64,000 nucleotides of DNA from Candidatus Cloacimonadota bacterium (GTDB lineage Bacteria; Cloacimonadota; Cloacimonadia; Cloacimonadales; JAJBBL01), in NCBI GenBank assembly GCA_019429305.1, contig JAHYIR010000001.1, positions 124,001 through 188,000 of the forward strand, in the 5' to 3' direction. Of this stretch, positions 1 to 9,789 are shown piece by piece. A program made the position numbers and the translations under genes. Below the pieces are notes generated by a model, which had not been told where the DNA came from, searched no databases, and saw only the letters and a list, made by a program, of their open reading frames with translations. Position 1 is the first letter of the stretch; each line of letters begins with the position of its first letter.

Positions 1-163
1 GATGTATAGATGTGAACGTTATCAGGGTGATTATCGCAGGGTATTTTCAGTTCCTGAGAATTGGGATTACGAGAAGATAAACGCCAAATATGAAGATGGA
101 GTGTTACAACTGACAGTACCCAAAAAGCAGATACAACCTGAAAAAGAGATCACGATCAAATAA
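1..163 (+). CDS. Hsp20 family small heat shock protein, 3' end only
   Basis: This is the last 53 codons of a small heat shock protein, cut by the left window edge. The frame is open from position 2 to a TAA at 161-163. The visible part is the C-terminal half of an alpha-crystallin domain: an ERYQGDYRR strand, a YEDGVLQLTVPKK strand and a lysine/glutamate-rich tail. These parts align by eye with the two complete paralogues that follow. Small heat shock proteins are ATP-independent cytoplasmic holdases that bind unfolding proteins. It is the first of three tandem copies on the same strand. Confidence 0.85.
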   Translation, partial: MYRCERYQGDYRRVFSVPENWDYEKINAKYEDGVLQLTVPKKQIQPEKEITIK

Positions 164-215
164 AGTGGCATAGAGAATCAACTACATTAACAAATTACTT
201 AACAAGGAGGTTAAT

Positions 216-644
216 ATGTTACTTTTAGTTTATCGACCAAGTAGCGAATTATTTCCGCAAATCTCATCTTTGTTGAGCGATTTTATGAATAATGCCTATC
301 CTATGACAACTGAAAGAGAAGGGATAATGATGCCGATGGATTTGTATGAAACAGACAAGGAATTTCTACTTCTGGCAAATTTTCCCGGTTTAAGAAAAGA
401 GGATGTTAAGATATCAGTTGATAAGAACACCCTATCTATAGCTGGTAAAAACCGGGAAAAGGAACAAAAAGTAGAAGGGACTATTTATCGTGATGAACGT
501 TACAAAGGTGATTATCATCGTACGATATCTTTTCATATACCGGTCAACTTTGATGAGATCCAGGCAAAGCTGGAAGACGGTATTTTAAGAATTAGTATTC
601 CGAAAGAAGAAGTAAAGCCCAAAAAAGAGATTTCGATCTCATAA
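216..644 (+). CDS. Hsp20 family small heat shock protein
   Basis: This is a complete 142-residue small heat shock protein, an ATP-independent cytoplasmic holdase. The alpha-crystallin domain runs from about residue 40 to 135. It contains the conserved FPGLRKEDVKISV segment, a DERYKGDYHRTISF strand and the closing LEDGILRISIPK strand, with a basic tail. A strong AAGGAGG Shine-Dalgarno at 204-210 sits just before the ATG at 216. The gene lies between two paralogues with short gaps (52 bp and 21 bp), so the three are probably co-transcribed. The terminator at 1116-1156 closes the set. Confidence 0.93.
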   Translation: MLLLVYRPSSELFPQISSLLSDFMNNAYPMTTEREGIMMPMDLYETDKEFLLLANFPGLRKEDVKISVDKNTLSIAGKNREKEQKVEGTIYRDERYKGDYHRTISFHIPVNFDEIQAKLEDGILRISIPKEEVKPKKEISIS

Positions 645-665
645 CTTATAGTTAAGGAGGTTATT

Positions 666-1097
666 ATGGATTTTCTAACGACAAGAACGACAAGAGACCT
701 GTTTCCTTTAATGTCTTCTCTGTTCGATGATTTTTTGAGTAATGCCTTTACAGAGGAACAAACCGAGGCAAACAAAATGATGCCGATGGATGTTTCTGAA
801 CGTGTCAAAGAGTTTGTTATTCGAGCAAATATGCCTGGTATTAAAAAGGAAAATATCAAGATTTCTGTTTCCAATAACAATGAGCTTACTATCGAAGGTA
901 AGCAGGAATCGGAGAAATCAGAGAAGAATGAAACAGTCTTTAGATATGAGAGATATAAAGGGAATTATCGCCGTTCGATCAGCTTACCGGAAGTTTGTGA
1001 TATTGAGAAAGTAGAAGCAAAATTAGAGGATGGTGTTTTGACGCTGTTAATACCAAAAAAGGAACCATCTCCGGTAAAAGAGATCAAGATTGGTTAA
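666..1097 (+). CDS. Hsp20 family small heat shock protein
   Basis: This is the third tandem small heat shock protein, 143 residues. The alpha-crystallin domain has the same order of motifs as its neighbour: MPGIKKENIKIS, an RYERYKGNYRRSIS strand and LEDGVLTLLIPKK. The N-terminal arm is clearly diverged from the second copy, so the copies are not recent identical duplicates. The start is fixed by TTAAGGAGG at 652-660 ahead of the ATG. A strong hairpin terminator follows 18 bp after the stop. Tandem Hsp20 copies may form mixed oligomers, which is inference. Confidence 0.93.
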   Translation: MDFLTTRTTRDLFPLMSSLFDDFLSNAFTEEQTEANKMMPMDVSERVKEFVIRANMPGIKKENIKISVSNNNELTIEGKQESEKSEKNETVFRYERYKGNYRRSISLPEVCDIEKVEAKLEDGVLTLLIPKKEPSPVKEIKIG

Positions 1098-1115
1098 ATC
1101 TCTCATCTAAGCAAT

Positions 1116-1156
1116 AAAGACCGCAGATAAGACTATTTCTTAACTGCGGTCTTTTT
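1116..1156 (+). terminator. Rho-independent terminator of the Hsp20 cluster
   Basis: An 11-bp perfect stem pairs AAAGACCGCAG (1116-1126) with CTGCGGTCTTT (1144-1154), with extra TAAG/CTTA pairing inside the loop. The 3' arm runs directly into a short T tract. It lies just downstream of the last Hsp20 gene. Confidence 0.85.
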
Positions 1157-1220
1157 ATAATTTTCTTTACGAAATCTATTAACTAAAAAATAGTACCAAA
1201 TAATCATAAATGGAGGAGTC

Positions 1221-1448
1221 ATGATAGAAAAAGAGAAAGTGGAAGAAGTATTGAATCTCGTAAGGCCATCTATTCAATCAGATGGAGGCGATGTAGAACT
1301 CGTCAAGATCAGAGAGGATAATGTAATAGAAGTTAAGCTAAAAGGTGCCTGTGGTACATGCCCTATGGCTATCTATACTTTGAAAGCTGGTATTGAGAGA
1401 GTTATGAAAGAAAGAATCCCGGAAGTTAAAGAGGTCATTTCTGTATAA
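1221..1448 (+). CDS. NifU-like Fe-S cluster scaffold protein
   Basis: This 75-residue protein corresponds to the stand-alone C-terminal domain of NifU (Nfu type). The family carries a labile [4Fe-4S] cluster for transfer to apo-enzymes in the cytoplasm. It starts with a helix followed by the hallmark RPSIQSDGGDVELV segment, and contains the cluster-binding CGTCPM motif (two cysteines two residues apart) at about residues 45-50. The start ATG has a GGAGGAG Shine-Dalgarno. It follows the Hsp20 terminator and appears monocistronic. An Fe-S carrier fits the many Fe-S enzymes in this window. Confidence 0.93.
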   Translation: MIEKEKVEEVLNLVRPSIQSDGGDVELVKIREDNVIEVKLKGACGTCPMAIYTLKAGIERVMKERIPEVKEVISV

Positions 1449-1643
1449 TCTGTCTCAATAGAGTACAAGAGCATGAAGATTATTGCTTAATTAAATAAGA
1501 ACAGCCCATTTTAGAAATATTCCCAATAAGACCAGATCAGTAATTTTCCCAATAATTAATAGTATAAGAAGGATAAAAATAAACAAAAATGGGATCTGGG
1601 TTAGATTAAAGAAGTTGTTCAATGTAGTGAGGATGAATGTCAA

Positions 1644-3401
1644 TTAATCTGGTCTTCTAACTGTTGCCGGTGGTCGTGAAGTTAGCAACAACCGGAATTT
1701 AGGGGAAAAAATATGGGTTGGATTGTCTTTTAGAAAATTGGTCAGTAAATCACGATATTCAAGATGCTCCTTTCTTTTTATCTCCGCAAGTCTTATTAAG
1801 GCATATCCGGCAAGAGTGTCGTCTCTGAAATCATGAGAAAAGAGAGTTTCAGCCAGTTCTGTATCACCGGCTTCTAATGCCCATTGTCCGGAAATAAGGA
1901 TGATCTCCTCATCAATAATGTTGCTATCTATTTCTAACAACTTGTTCAAAGCTTCTCTATCCCTATAGACACTTTTAGTTCTATATGCTTCCAAGAAAAT
2001 ATTTCTCACCGAAGGGTACATCTCGTTAAGTATTACTGTTAAGAAGAGTGCTTCATTAGTCAAATCGCTTCCTGGCATACTGATGATCATCTCTGTTAGA
2101 AGTGAATCAGAGGGAGTACTTTCTCTCATTAGGGCAAGCATATACTTATAATAATGACTCATATTGGTAATTTGTGAGCCGGATTGTTCATCCTGCAGAA
2201 TATTCTGTAAGCGATTGTCTGCTTGTTGATAATTTTCTGACATAATCAGATAATGAACAATCTTCAGATCAACCTCTTTCTGTTCATTACGGTTGAAGGC
2301 GAATGTTTTAGCATCTTCGAAATGACGAATGATCTCATCTTGGGATTTTTCAAGCCGGATAGCAATATCGGCTAATAACTCTCTTGCTTGACGGTTTGCT
2401 CTTGTTCGAAAGCGTAACTGTCTATCCTGTATTCTTCTGTCTGTTACAATCTCTGTTAATATCTGTTCAGCTTCAGATAACTGATTAACACTGATATAAA
2501 GTAGAGCTATCTTAATGCCTACATCGGCTGATTTGATAGGATCTTGAATGGTGTTTCGATATTGTTCATAAGCTTGTCTTGCCAGATCTATTCTTCCGGC
2601 AGAGAAGAGCTCATCGGCAAACTGGTTTAATTTTTCCGGCTCTAATCTTTGATATATCTGGAAAGCTTCTTCATAATTCTCGATATGTGCTAAAGACAGG
2701 GCATAGAGTTCCAGCATAGTTTCATTATCAGATGAAGATAATGACCTTTCCAGAGTTCTGATCTGATTACTATCTTCGTTGAGAATGTCTTTGATACGAT
2801 TCGTCACAAAAAAGAGGAAACCACTATTTCGTTCCAAATGTTTAATATATTCTTGAACGGAGTTGTCATATTGCTCCATATTTTCATAGTTTCTTGCCAT
2901 TTCCAGAGCAAACAGATGATCATCTCTCGTATTTCTGCGTGCTAATTGTAATACTTCAATTGCTGTATCGAATTGTCTTCCTCGTTCATAGATGCTGGCA
3001 AAATCACGGTATAAGTTAACTACTCCAGGATTATCCCTTAAGTAATTCAAGCCGAGCTGTCTTGCTTGGTTGGCTTCCCCTTTACGAATAGCCAGAATTA
3101 TTTGATGTTGAGTTAGAATCTGTGGCGTAAAAAGATTATTATACTGATCAAGAACTCTTGATGCTTCTTCAATTCTGTTTACATTTACTAATGTATTGAA
3201 AAAGCCGGAAACTATCTCTTCATCATCGGGGTATCTTTTAAGCAAGTCCTCATAGATACTAATTACTTGAGTAAATTCTCTGCGTGCTTCTAATCTTCTT
3301 ATTTGATTAAGCATCACTTGCCTATGATCATACTGACCAAAGAGCATAGTAGTGACAATTAAGATAATTGTAAACAAACTGATAATTTTGGTTCTTAACA
3401 T
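1644..3401 (-). CDS. TPR-repeat periplasmic protein
   Basis: This 585-residue protein begins with a signal peptide (basic MLRTK, then a hydrophobic stretch to about residue 22, LFGQ). The rest is helical tetratricopeptide-like repeats, with segments such as FTQVISIYEDLLKRYPDDEE, FDTAIEVLQLARR and YEEAFQIYQRLEPEK. No enzymatic motif is seen. It probably acts outside the cytoplasmic membrane as a protein-interaction scaffold. It starts 9 bp after the stop of the large coiled-coil membrane protein, on the same strand, so the two are probably translated from one transcript and may interact. The exact role is unknown. Confidence 0.75.
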   Translation of the reverse strand: MLRTKIISLFTIILIVTTMLFGQYDHRQVMLNQIRRLEARREFTQVISIYEDLLKRYPDDEEIVSGFFNTLVNVNRIEEASRVLDQYNNLFTPQILTQHQIILAIRKGEANQARQLGLNYLRDNPGVVNLYRDFASIYERGRQFDTAIEVLQLARRNTRDDHLFALEMARNYENMEQYDNSVQEYIKHLERNSGFLFFVTNRIKDILNEDSNQIRTLERSLSSSDNETMLELYALSLAHIENYEEAFQIYQRLEPEKLNQFADELFSAGRIDLARQAYEQYRNTIQDPIKSADVGIKIALLYISVNQLSEAEQILTEIVTDRRIQDRQLRFRTRANRQARELLADIAIRLEKSQDEIIRHFEDAKTFAFNRNEQKEVDLKIVHYLIMSENYQQADNRLQNILQDEQSGSQITNMSHYYKYMLALMRESTPSDSLLTEMIISMPGSDLTNEALFLTVILNEMYPSVRNIFLEAYRTKSVYRDREALNKLLEIDSNIIDEEIILISGQWALEAGDTELAETLFSHDFRDDTLAGYALIRLAEIKRKEHLEYRDLLTNFLKDNPTHIFSPKFRLLLTSRPPATVRRPD

Positions 3402-3410
3402 ATCTTTGAT

Positions 3411-6400
3411 TTATTCCCTTTCCAATGCTTTGATATTTATCAAGCGGAGATATTCTCTGATCAATTCTTGATATTCCGGTGGATAGTTTCTGTAATTCTC
3501 TTCTAAGAGGGCTCGTTGTCGAAGTCTCTGAAATTCTTGTTGGATATCAGGTGGTAGGGTCCAATCTTCTTCTTCTCTCGTTTCTCCTCGTCTCTGTCGT
3601 GAAAATTCTCTCTGATTTATTGATTTCTGAGCATCGAGCATTCTCGATAAGATTCTCTCCTGTTGTCTGATTAACGATTCATCCAATCTGTTTTGTCTTA
3701 GCTGTCTGGCAACGGACTCTAATTCTTCGATAAGCTGATTAATCGCATTTGCTTGTCTTTGGGCTTCCGGATTAGTCTCTAATAAACGACGGAGATTCTC
3801 AGCGAGTCTTTCTTCATCACGGGCGAGTCTCTGCATCTGCTGTCTCATCTCTTGAGAGTATCCATCGGTACCACCCATCTGGTCTAATAGCTGCTGAGTT
3901 ATCATGTTCATTGCCATCTGTTCTTGTCCCATCATTTGCATTGCTTGCATCATACTTTCCATACCACCACCAGGACCTTGTTGTGAGTCCATATTGTTCA
4001 GGGTTTGCATGAGATTAAAGATCATTAGGTTCATTCCTTTCTGAACATTGTTAAGATGGGTTCTGATGTTTGGATTTCTGGTATTGATGATCTGATTGAA
4101 CATCTCACGGTATGCAGTCAGGGTCATATCGGCATCCATGATAAACTTGGGTGTAATATAGAGTATTATCTGCGGAGAACTATATAAGAGCTGCAGAGCT
4201 ATTTGGACAGCATCATATCCGGCTATTAAATCGGGATAGATAGGGAAGGGGTCTTGAGCCAATCTTTGTGTTGTATTTTGATGTTCTTCTGAGAGAGCAA
4301 GAAGTCGTCTGATAGTGTCTTGTATTACTGAAGCCATTTCAGACATGCTCCCGGTCATCATTGATTCAGCCATATCACTCAGCTTTTGTGACATCTTCTG
4401 CATCTTCTGCAATGCCTGTTGCTGACTAGAAACAGCAGAACTCATCTGTTGATTCTGTAACGATTGCATACTCTCTTCTAAATCTTCCTCGAGGTTATCT
4501 GCTTGCATCTGTTCTTGCAATTCACTCAGAGCATCTTTCAGAGCACGATCCTTTTCTTCATCCAACATATCCATCGTCTCTTGCAGTTGATCTTTTAATG
4601 CATCGAGTTTATCCTTGATAGTATCCTGTTCTTGAGCAAGTTTGTCTCCATCAGCACCCTCTTGCTGAGTCCTATCTAAAAGCGCTTCCTGCATTTGTTC
4701 CATCTCTTGGGATATTGCTAATGCTTTTTGAATACTCTGTTCTTTCTTGATGTTTTCCAAGAGATCGATAGTGTTTTGCAGTTTGCGATCAAATTCTTCC
4801 ATAGAGAACTTAAGGTTCTCCATTGCTTTGAGAAGATCTTCACGGCTCATTTCTTCCATTGCCTGACGCATTTTTTCCATAGCATCTCTTAGGCGTTCAT
4901 CTGCAATTTCTTCCATTAAATCTCGGATGCGTTCCATTTTTTCCAGAGTTTCTTGGGAGAGTGAGGGGTTATCTTCAAACTTTTCTAACAATTGTTGATA
5001 CTCGTCGGCTATCTTATCGATCTGTTGATTTAGATCATCCTGTCGCTGGAGGAACTGTTCTAATTCCTGTCTATCTTCCCAGTCGAATTCTTCGCGCTTC
5101 ATCATCTCACGCCTTTTTTGTTCAAATTCTTGCTGTAGTTCTCTGGATATTTCAATGCTTCTGCGGAAGGATTCCATCTTCATCTCCTCTTCCCGCTCAA
5201 TTTCAGCAAAGATCTCTTCAATAGATGGGAAACGGAGTACATAACGCTGACTGGTTGCAGTCTGAGGTGTGGGAGCGTTATCTGATATCTCTACCCAGTA
5301 AACTATTCTATCTCCGGGTAACATATATGTACCTGAGAGATCAAGGACATAATCTTGTTCTATTGTATTACCCGCTATTCTCTCACGTAGGGTCTGAACG
5401 ATTGGTTCATTTTCATTGATATGGTAGTGAAGTTTCAAGTTTTTTAATCCAAAATCATCAGTAGCAAAGAACTTCATTCTCTGCATCATGTTCTGTGTGA
5501 AGATCGTATCTCTACCCGGATAGATAATCTTGATCTCCGGTACCTTATCAGGGATAACCGTTATCGGTCTCTCCAAGCGTCTAGATTGGTTTCCTAAGAA
5601 GTCGGTTAGAAGAAGATGATAGGTACCACTATTTTGCAGAGTAAAACCACCCTCAAAAACAGTTCTTCCTAATCTTTCCATCGTGATAAGTGAACCGTCA
5701 GAGAAAATGAGCAACGCCTCTTCCAAAGGATTATTAGTTTCGATCTCAATAGTTACTCGTGTATTTATCAAACCTCGGATATTACCACTGCTCTGATATT
5801 CTGTTTCCGGCTCTAATCCTGAATATGCCGGATAATTATAACGCAGGGTTATATCACGAACAGAAGGTTCTTCAAAAACCTGGACGTAAAAAGTATCAGA
5901 TACGGCATGGGGTGTAGTTACATAATAGTGAAATGAGAAATCGGGATTACTGAAAGTTTTTTTATTTTGATAGAGGGCTTCTGAACGCCAGATATCATTA
6001 CTCTTAAAATATAGAGTATGGGTGAGATTCGGTTCGGGATCAATAACTTCTATAGTTAGAGGTGTGTTTCGGAGTATGGAGATATCACCCGGAGAAACAA
6101 TTACATAATCACGAAATGAGGGCTGGGGCATTTTGTTAGAAGAGAAAAAGTGCCATGAATCGCGATAAGTAGAAGGACTAATCAGTAAGAAGATGAAAGT
6201 AATGATAACGCTAATAAGGAATGGAGTAAAGGCATTCTTTAGTTTTGATTTGTCCGGTTCAATTTTTTGTGATTCAGCTCTTTGATTAGCTCCATAATAG
6301 ATTAGCTCTAAGACATCTTTATCTTTCTCACTACTCTCTTCCCATAACTCAAGAGCGTTTTGATAAGTATCATTTTTATCTTCATTAAAGTTATCTATAA

Positions 6401-6662
6401 ATCTGGCTGCTCGATGTTGGTTGATCAATTGATTATTTGTCTGCAACACAAAGTAGATAATGATCAGTCCTAAGAAGATTTTCAGACTTAATCCAAAGAC
6501 AAAAAGCTCAAAGAATCGTTCGGTTGTAAAAATATGAAAAACAAAGAATAGATTTACCAGTATAAGGTAGAGAGCAACTAATAGTAACAGATTCTTACTA
6601 ATTAGTAATTGGTTGTATTTATCTCGGTATTTTTTGATAACTCTTTGAAACTTGTTCATCAT
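3411..6662 (-). CDS. Large coiled-coil membrane protein, DUF4175-like
   Basis: This is a 1083-residue protein. The N-terminus has two hydrophobic helices (about residues 20-42 and 52-75), and a third lies near 148-166. A beta-rich, Ig-like extracytoplasmic region follows to about residue 480. From there to the end it is long charged coiled coil rich in Glu, Gln and Met, including a methionine-rich patch (MESMMQAMQMMGQEQMAM) near residue 880. The layout resembles the DUF4175 family, whose function is unknown. It lies between a radical SAM gene and the TPR gene on the same strand. There is no clear Shine-Dalgarno at the ATG. It probably forms an extended envelope structure. Confidence 0.6.
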   Translation of the reverse strand: MMNKFQRVIKKYRDKYNQLLISKNLLLLVALYLILVNLFFVFHIFTTERFFELFVFGLSLKIFLGLIIIYFVLQTNNQLINQHRAARFIDNFNEDKNDTYQNALELWEESSEKDKDVLELIYYGANQRAESQKIEPDKSKLKNAFTPFLISVIITFIFLLISPSTYRDSWHFFSSNKMPQPSFRDYVIVSPGDISILRNTPLTIEVIDPEPNLTHTLYFKSNDIWRSEALYQNKKTFSNPDFSFHYYVTTPHAVSDTFYVQVFEEPSVRDITLRYNYPAYSGLEPETEYQSSGNIRGLINTRVTIEIETNNPLEEALLIFSDGSLITMERLGRTVFEGGFTLQNSGTYHLLLTDFLGNQSRRLERPITVIPDKVPEIKIIYPGRDTIFTQNMMQRMKFFATDDFGLKNLKLHYHINENEPIVQTLRERIAGNTIEQDYVLDLSGTYMLPGDRIVYWVEISDNAPTPQTATSQRYVLRFPSIEEIFAEIEREEEMKMESFRRSIEISRELQQEFEQKRREMMKREEFDWEDRQELEQFLQRQDDLNQQIDKIADEYQQLLEKFEDNPSLSQETLEKMERIRDLMEEIADERLRDAMEKMRQAMEEMSREDLLKAMENLKFSMEEFDRKLQNTIDLLENIKKEQSIQKALAISQEMEQMQEALLDRTQQEGADGDKLAQEQDTIKDKLDALKDQLQETMDMLDEEKDRALKDALSELQEQMQADNLEEDLEESMQSLQNQQMSSAVSSQQQALQKMQKMSQKLSDMAESMMTGSMSEMASVIQDTIRRLLALSEEHQNTTQRLAQDPFPIYPDLIAGYDAVQIALQLLYSSPQIILYITPKFIMDADMTLTAYREMFNQIINTRNPNIRTHLNNVQKGMNLMIFNLMQTLNNMDSQQGPGGGMESMMQAMQMMGQEQMAMNMITQQLLDQMGGTDGYSQEMRQQMQRLARDEERLAENLRRLLETNPEAQRQANAINQLIEELESVARQLRQNRLDESLIRQQERILSRMLDAQKSINQREFSRQRRGETREEEDWTLPPDIQQEFQRLRQRALLEENYRNYPPEYQELIREYLRLINIKALERE

Positions 6663-6684
6663 TCTATAACAACTTGGTTAATCA

Positions 6685-7650
6685 TCAGTTTAAGGCGATT
6701 TTCTGTTTTTCATCTGATGCAAACGAGATAAATGGTCTGTCTGTTGCTATCCCCTGCACAATACTATTCTCATTCAGATAAGCATTTAACTTATTCAGCC
6801 ACTGTCTCTTAATACCGGGAAAGGGGTTAAGAGCAAGATTGCTTCTGTTAACATTAGAAGTGAACAATCTACTGATTACTTTATCTCCCTTAGTATGTTG
6901 CAACAGAGTTCCCAAGAGAGTGATGTATTCATTTAGCTTGGGAATAGTGTTTATGACTTCCTGAGGGAAAGAGGCAAGCTTGGTATCTTTGTAAACCACT
7001 AGATTGTGGAACTTTATTTGAGTTATTATATCCTTGTTATTAATATAACGGATAGTAGAGAGCATATCATCTAAAGATTCACCGGGAATACCAAGAATAA
7101 CATGTACTCCGGTCTCAATCTCATAGTTCTCGCATAACTTGATAGCTCTTTCAAAATCTCTCATACTATGTCCTCTGTTGAGTAAATCCAAACTGCTCTG
7201 ATGAATGCTCTGTAAACCAATCTCCAAAAAAATATCTCCCTGAAGATCTTTCAACATCTCCATTATTTCTTCATTCAAAAAATCAGGTCTGGTAGAAATG
7301 ATCAAACCTTTGATTTCACTATGTTTTAACGTATTATCAAAGATTTGTTTCAGTTCTTGCAGATCACCAGCTGTTGAAGTATCATGCTGAAAATAGGCAA
7401 GAATTCCAACATCTCCACAACCTTTCTTTACCTTGGGAATTAACAGATCGAGTTGTGATTCAGGATTATTACTATCGCTTTGGATCTGATCTGTATAGGT
7501 TTCCGGTAAACAGAAAATACAACCGTCATTATTTTCTCGATGAGGACAAGCTATGCCAGTAGAAAGACCAACCCGAAAAGTTCTGGTTCCATACTGTTGT
7601 TTTAAATAAGTACCATAGGTGTTGATCCTTTCTTCCAACCGTTTATTCAT
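6685..7650 (-). CDS. YhcC-type radical SAM protein (TIGR01212 family)
   Basis: This is a radical S-adenosylmethionine protein of about 321 residues. The three cluster cysteines lie near residues 35-48 (CPHRENNDGCIFC), preceded by a YGTRTFRVGLSTG segment typical of the YhcC/TIGR01212 family. The barrel motifs GLQSIHQ and GIPGES follow. The family resembles Elp3-like radical SAM enzymes, but its substrate is not established. I prefer the ATG at 7650, which shares one base with the gpsA stop (TGATG) and has an AGAGG site upstream. A TTG three bases earlier is also open. It is translationally coupled to gpsA. Confidence 0.85.
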   Translation of the reverse strand: MNKRLEERINTYGTYLKQQYGTRTFRVGLSTGIACPHRENNDGCIFCLPETYTDQIQSDSNNPESQLDLLIPKVKKGCGDVGILAYFQHDTSTAGDLQELKQIFDNTLKHSEIKGLIISTRPDFLNEEIMEMLKDLQGDIFLEIGLQSIHQSSLDLLNRGHSMRDFERAIKLCENYEIETGVHVILGIPGESLDDMLSTIRYINNKDIITQIKFHNLVVYKDTKLASFPQEVINTIPKLNEYITLLGTLLQHTKGDKVISRLFTSNVNRSNLALNPFPGIKRQWLNKLNAYLNENSIVQGIATDRPFISFASDEKQKIALN

Positions 7651-8663
7651 CAATCCTCTTCTTTCAATTCTCGTGTCATTAGATCATATATTGCCTGTTG
7701 AGGAGATTTATCATTGAATAATACCTGGTATATCTGTTCTGTAATAGGCATTAGAACATTTTTCTGTTTCTTGAGTTGATAGATTGACTTAGTAGTCTTT
7801 ACACCTTCAGCTACCATAGTCATAGAAGCTAAAATATCTGGGAGCTTTTTGCCTTTTCCTAATTGATAGCCGACGTAACGGTTACGGCTATGAGTACTGA
7901 AAGCTGTAGTTATCAAATCTCCAATACCTGATAACCCATTAAATGTATTGGGATCAGCTCCCATCACATCACCTAATCTTCTGATCTCTGCCAGTCCTCT
8001 GGTTAACAATGCTCCCTGAGTATTATCTCCTAAACCAAGTCCACTCACAATACCCGAGGCAATGGCAATAATGTTTTTTACCGCACCACCGAGTTCTACT
8101 CCAATGATATCATTGCTTCTATATATTCGAAAGAATTCATTACTGATCAGTTCCTGAGTATATGTCAGGCTTTCTTCATTTTCTCCGGCTAAAACTACAG
8201 TAGTAGGTATTCTGCGAGCTACTTCTTCGGCATGGCTCGGACCGGAAAGGGAAGAGATTAGATGACCAAATTGAGATGGTATTTGAGATGCTATGACTTC
8301 AGACATTCTCAACATACTGTCCTCTTCTATCCCTTTCGCCAAATTCACTATACTTTGCAGAGAGTTAAGATTCTCCAGAAATGGTGCAGTTTGAGCAGCA
8401 ACACCTCTCATAGTATGTGAAGGAACAGCAAAGATAAGGATATCAGGATTTTTTGTAAATACATCTGACATCTTAGAAGAGATTAAGATTTGGGGGTCTA
8501 TTTTTATATCCGGTAAGAGTTTTTTATTATAACCGGTCTCTTTGATTTCTTCTACATAGAGCGGATTATATTCCCAAAGAGATACCTCTGTGCCATTATA
8601 GACCATTAAAGAGGCAAAAGCTAATCCCCAACTTCCTCCCCCGATTATTACTCCTCGTGGCAC
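7650..8663 (-). CDS. gpsA: Glycerol-3-phosphate dehydrogenase [NAD(P)+]
   Basis: This cytoplasmic enzyme reduces dihydroxyacetone phosphate to sn-glycerol 3-phosphate, the backbone of phospholipids. The N-terminal Rossmann motif GGGSWGLAFA binds NAD(P). Further family signatures are SGPSHAEEVARRIPT, GVELGGAVKNIIAIASG with the catalytic lysine, and NTQGALLTRGLAEIRRLG. The frame is open to an ATG at 8747, but that overlaps the previous gene and has no Shine-Dalgarno. A GTG at 8663 has GGAGG four bases upstream and gives 337 residues beginning right before the Rossmann motif, as in other GpsA proteins, so I chose it. The downstream radical SAM gene is coupled to its stop. Confidence 0.93.
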   Translation of the reverse strand: MPRGVIIGGGSWGLAFASLMVYNGTEVSLWEYNPLYVEEIKETGYNKKLLPDIKIDPQILISSKMSDVFTKNPDILIFAVPSHTMRGVAAQTAPFLENLNSLQSIVNLAKGIEEDSMLRMSEVIASQIPSQFGHLISSLSGPSHAEEVARRIPTTVVLAGENEESLTYTQELISNEFFRIYRSNDIIGVELGGAVKNIIAIASGIVSGLGLGDNTQGALLTRGLAEIRRLGDVMGADPNTFNGLSGIGDLITTAFSTHSRNRYVGYQLGKGKKLPDILASMTMVAEGVKTTKSIYQLKKQKNVLMPITEQIYQVLFNDKSPQQAIYDLMTRELKEED

Positions 8664-8727
8664 TATACCTCCAACGATTTTCTCTGATGATATATAATCT
8701 GAATACTTTACATTATTGAAAATAGGA

Positions 8728-9615
8728 TCAATCCTTCTCTGTAACATATTTCAAGGCAAGATTATGTCCGTCCCCTGCAGATACATCGACAAAATTGTTT
8801 CCCAGAATAATGCTTGTCTGATCGTGTCTGTTATCACCCCAAGGTTGAACAGTACCGTCTCTCTTAAGAGCTATACTATGATATCTGCCGGCAGAGATTT
8901 TTGTAAAACTGCTACTTGAGGGTGTATCACACTGATTATAATCATTATCGCCCCAAGCAATGAGGGTTCCATCCTTTTTCAAAGCCAGACTATGGTACTC
9001 TCCTGCTGATATTACCGTGTAGTTATTACCATAAGGAACATCACACTGTCCGACATTATTAAGACCCCAAGCAACAATAGAACCATCTTTCTTTAAGGCA
9101 AGACTGTGATATCTACCTGCGGCAATAGCAGTAAAGTCTCTTCCTTCAGGAATATTTAATTGGTTGAAGAAATTAGCTCCCCAAGCTACTATGCTGCCGT
9201 CTGCTTTCAAAGCCAGACTATGTCCGTCACCGACAGCTATGGCAACAAAAAGATTTCCATCAGGAACTTCTAATTGTCCATGTCCGTTATCATTTCCCCA
9301 TGCTACAAGAGTGCTGTCAGCTCTCAGGGCAAGATGATTCTGCCAACCGGCATCTATGGCAATAAAATCATATCCTTGTGGTGTGATATCGAAATTTTCT
9401 TCCCCCCACATAACAATACTACCATTTTGCCTCAATGCTAAATTGTTGAGCATGCCGGCAGAGATCTTAATAAAATCATTACCATCAGGCGTTTGTAACT
9501 GATTGTGATCATTAGCTCCCCAGGCAATTATTTGCCCCGGCTTTTGACGATCCCTCGAGCAGGAAAAGGTTACAAGCAAGATCAATAATGAAATTAGGTA
9601 AATTTTATTCTTCAT
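8728..9615 (-). CDS. RCC1-repeat lipoprotein
   Basis: This 295-residue protein has a lipoprotein signal peptide with the lipobox TFSC (cysteine near residue 19). It is followed by about seven repeats of roughly 39 residues of the RCC1 kind. Each repeat carries the pattern I-x-A/M-W-G-x-N, Q, P-x-G-x-x-F, I-x-A-G and H-S-L-A-L-K-x-D-G. Such repeats form a beta-propeller. No enzyme motif is visible; a role in surface binding or protein-protein contacts is inference. An AAGGAG lies 12 bp before the ATG. gpsA begins 64 bp after its stop. Confidence 0.85.
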   Translation of the reverse strand: MKNKIYLISLLILLVTFSCSRDRQKPGQIIAWGANDHNQLQTPDGNDFIKISAGMLNNLALRQNGSIVMWGEENFDITPQGYDFIAIDAGWQNHLALRADSTLVAWGNDNGHGQLEVPDGNLFVAIAVGDGHSLALKADGSIVAWGANFFNQLNIPEGRDFTAIAAGRYHSLALKKDGSIVAWGLNNVGQCDVPYGNNYTVISAGEYHSLALKKDGTLIAWGDNDYNQCDTPSSSSFTKISAGRYHSIALKRDGTVQPWGDNRHDQTSIILGNNFVDVSAGDGHNLALKYVTEKD

Positions 9616-9789
9616 AACTATTAGTTACTCCTTAAAGGTTTGAAAAATCATTCTATCGATTAGGATAGGGATTATTCATTAATTGAAATCAATCCAACAG
9701 CAATATTTTATGTGTCAATGATAATCTGATTTTATTTAACATAGTTTTAATCTAACAGCTATAGATTGATTAATCAGTGTTCTTTTCTC

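Noticed and set aside
1529-1656. Inverted AAGACCAGAT / ATCTGGTCTT about 105 bp apart
   Set aside because: The second arm lies in the coding end of the TPR gene, and the length is within chance for an AT-rich region.
4961-5224. 87-codon frame opposite the coiled-coil gene
   Set aside because: It is an antisense shadow of low-complexity coiled-coil coding sequence with no ribosome site.
8728-9615. Direct repeats about 117 bp apart, resembling a CRISPR-like array
   Set aside because: They are in-frame codons of RCC1-type protein repeats, not spacers and repeats.
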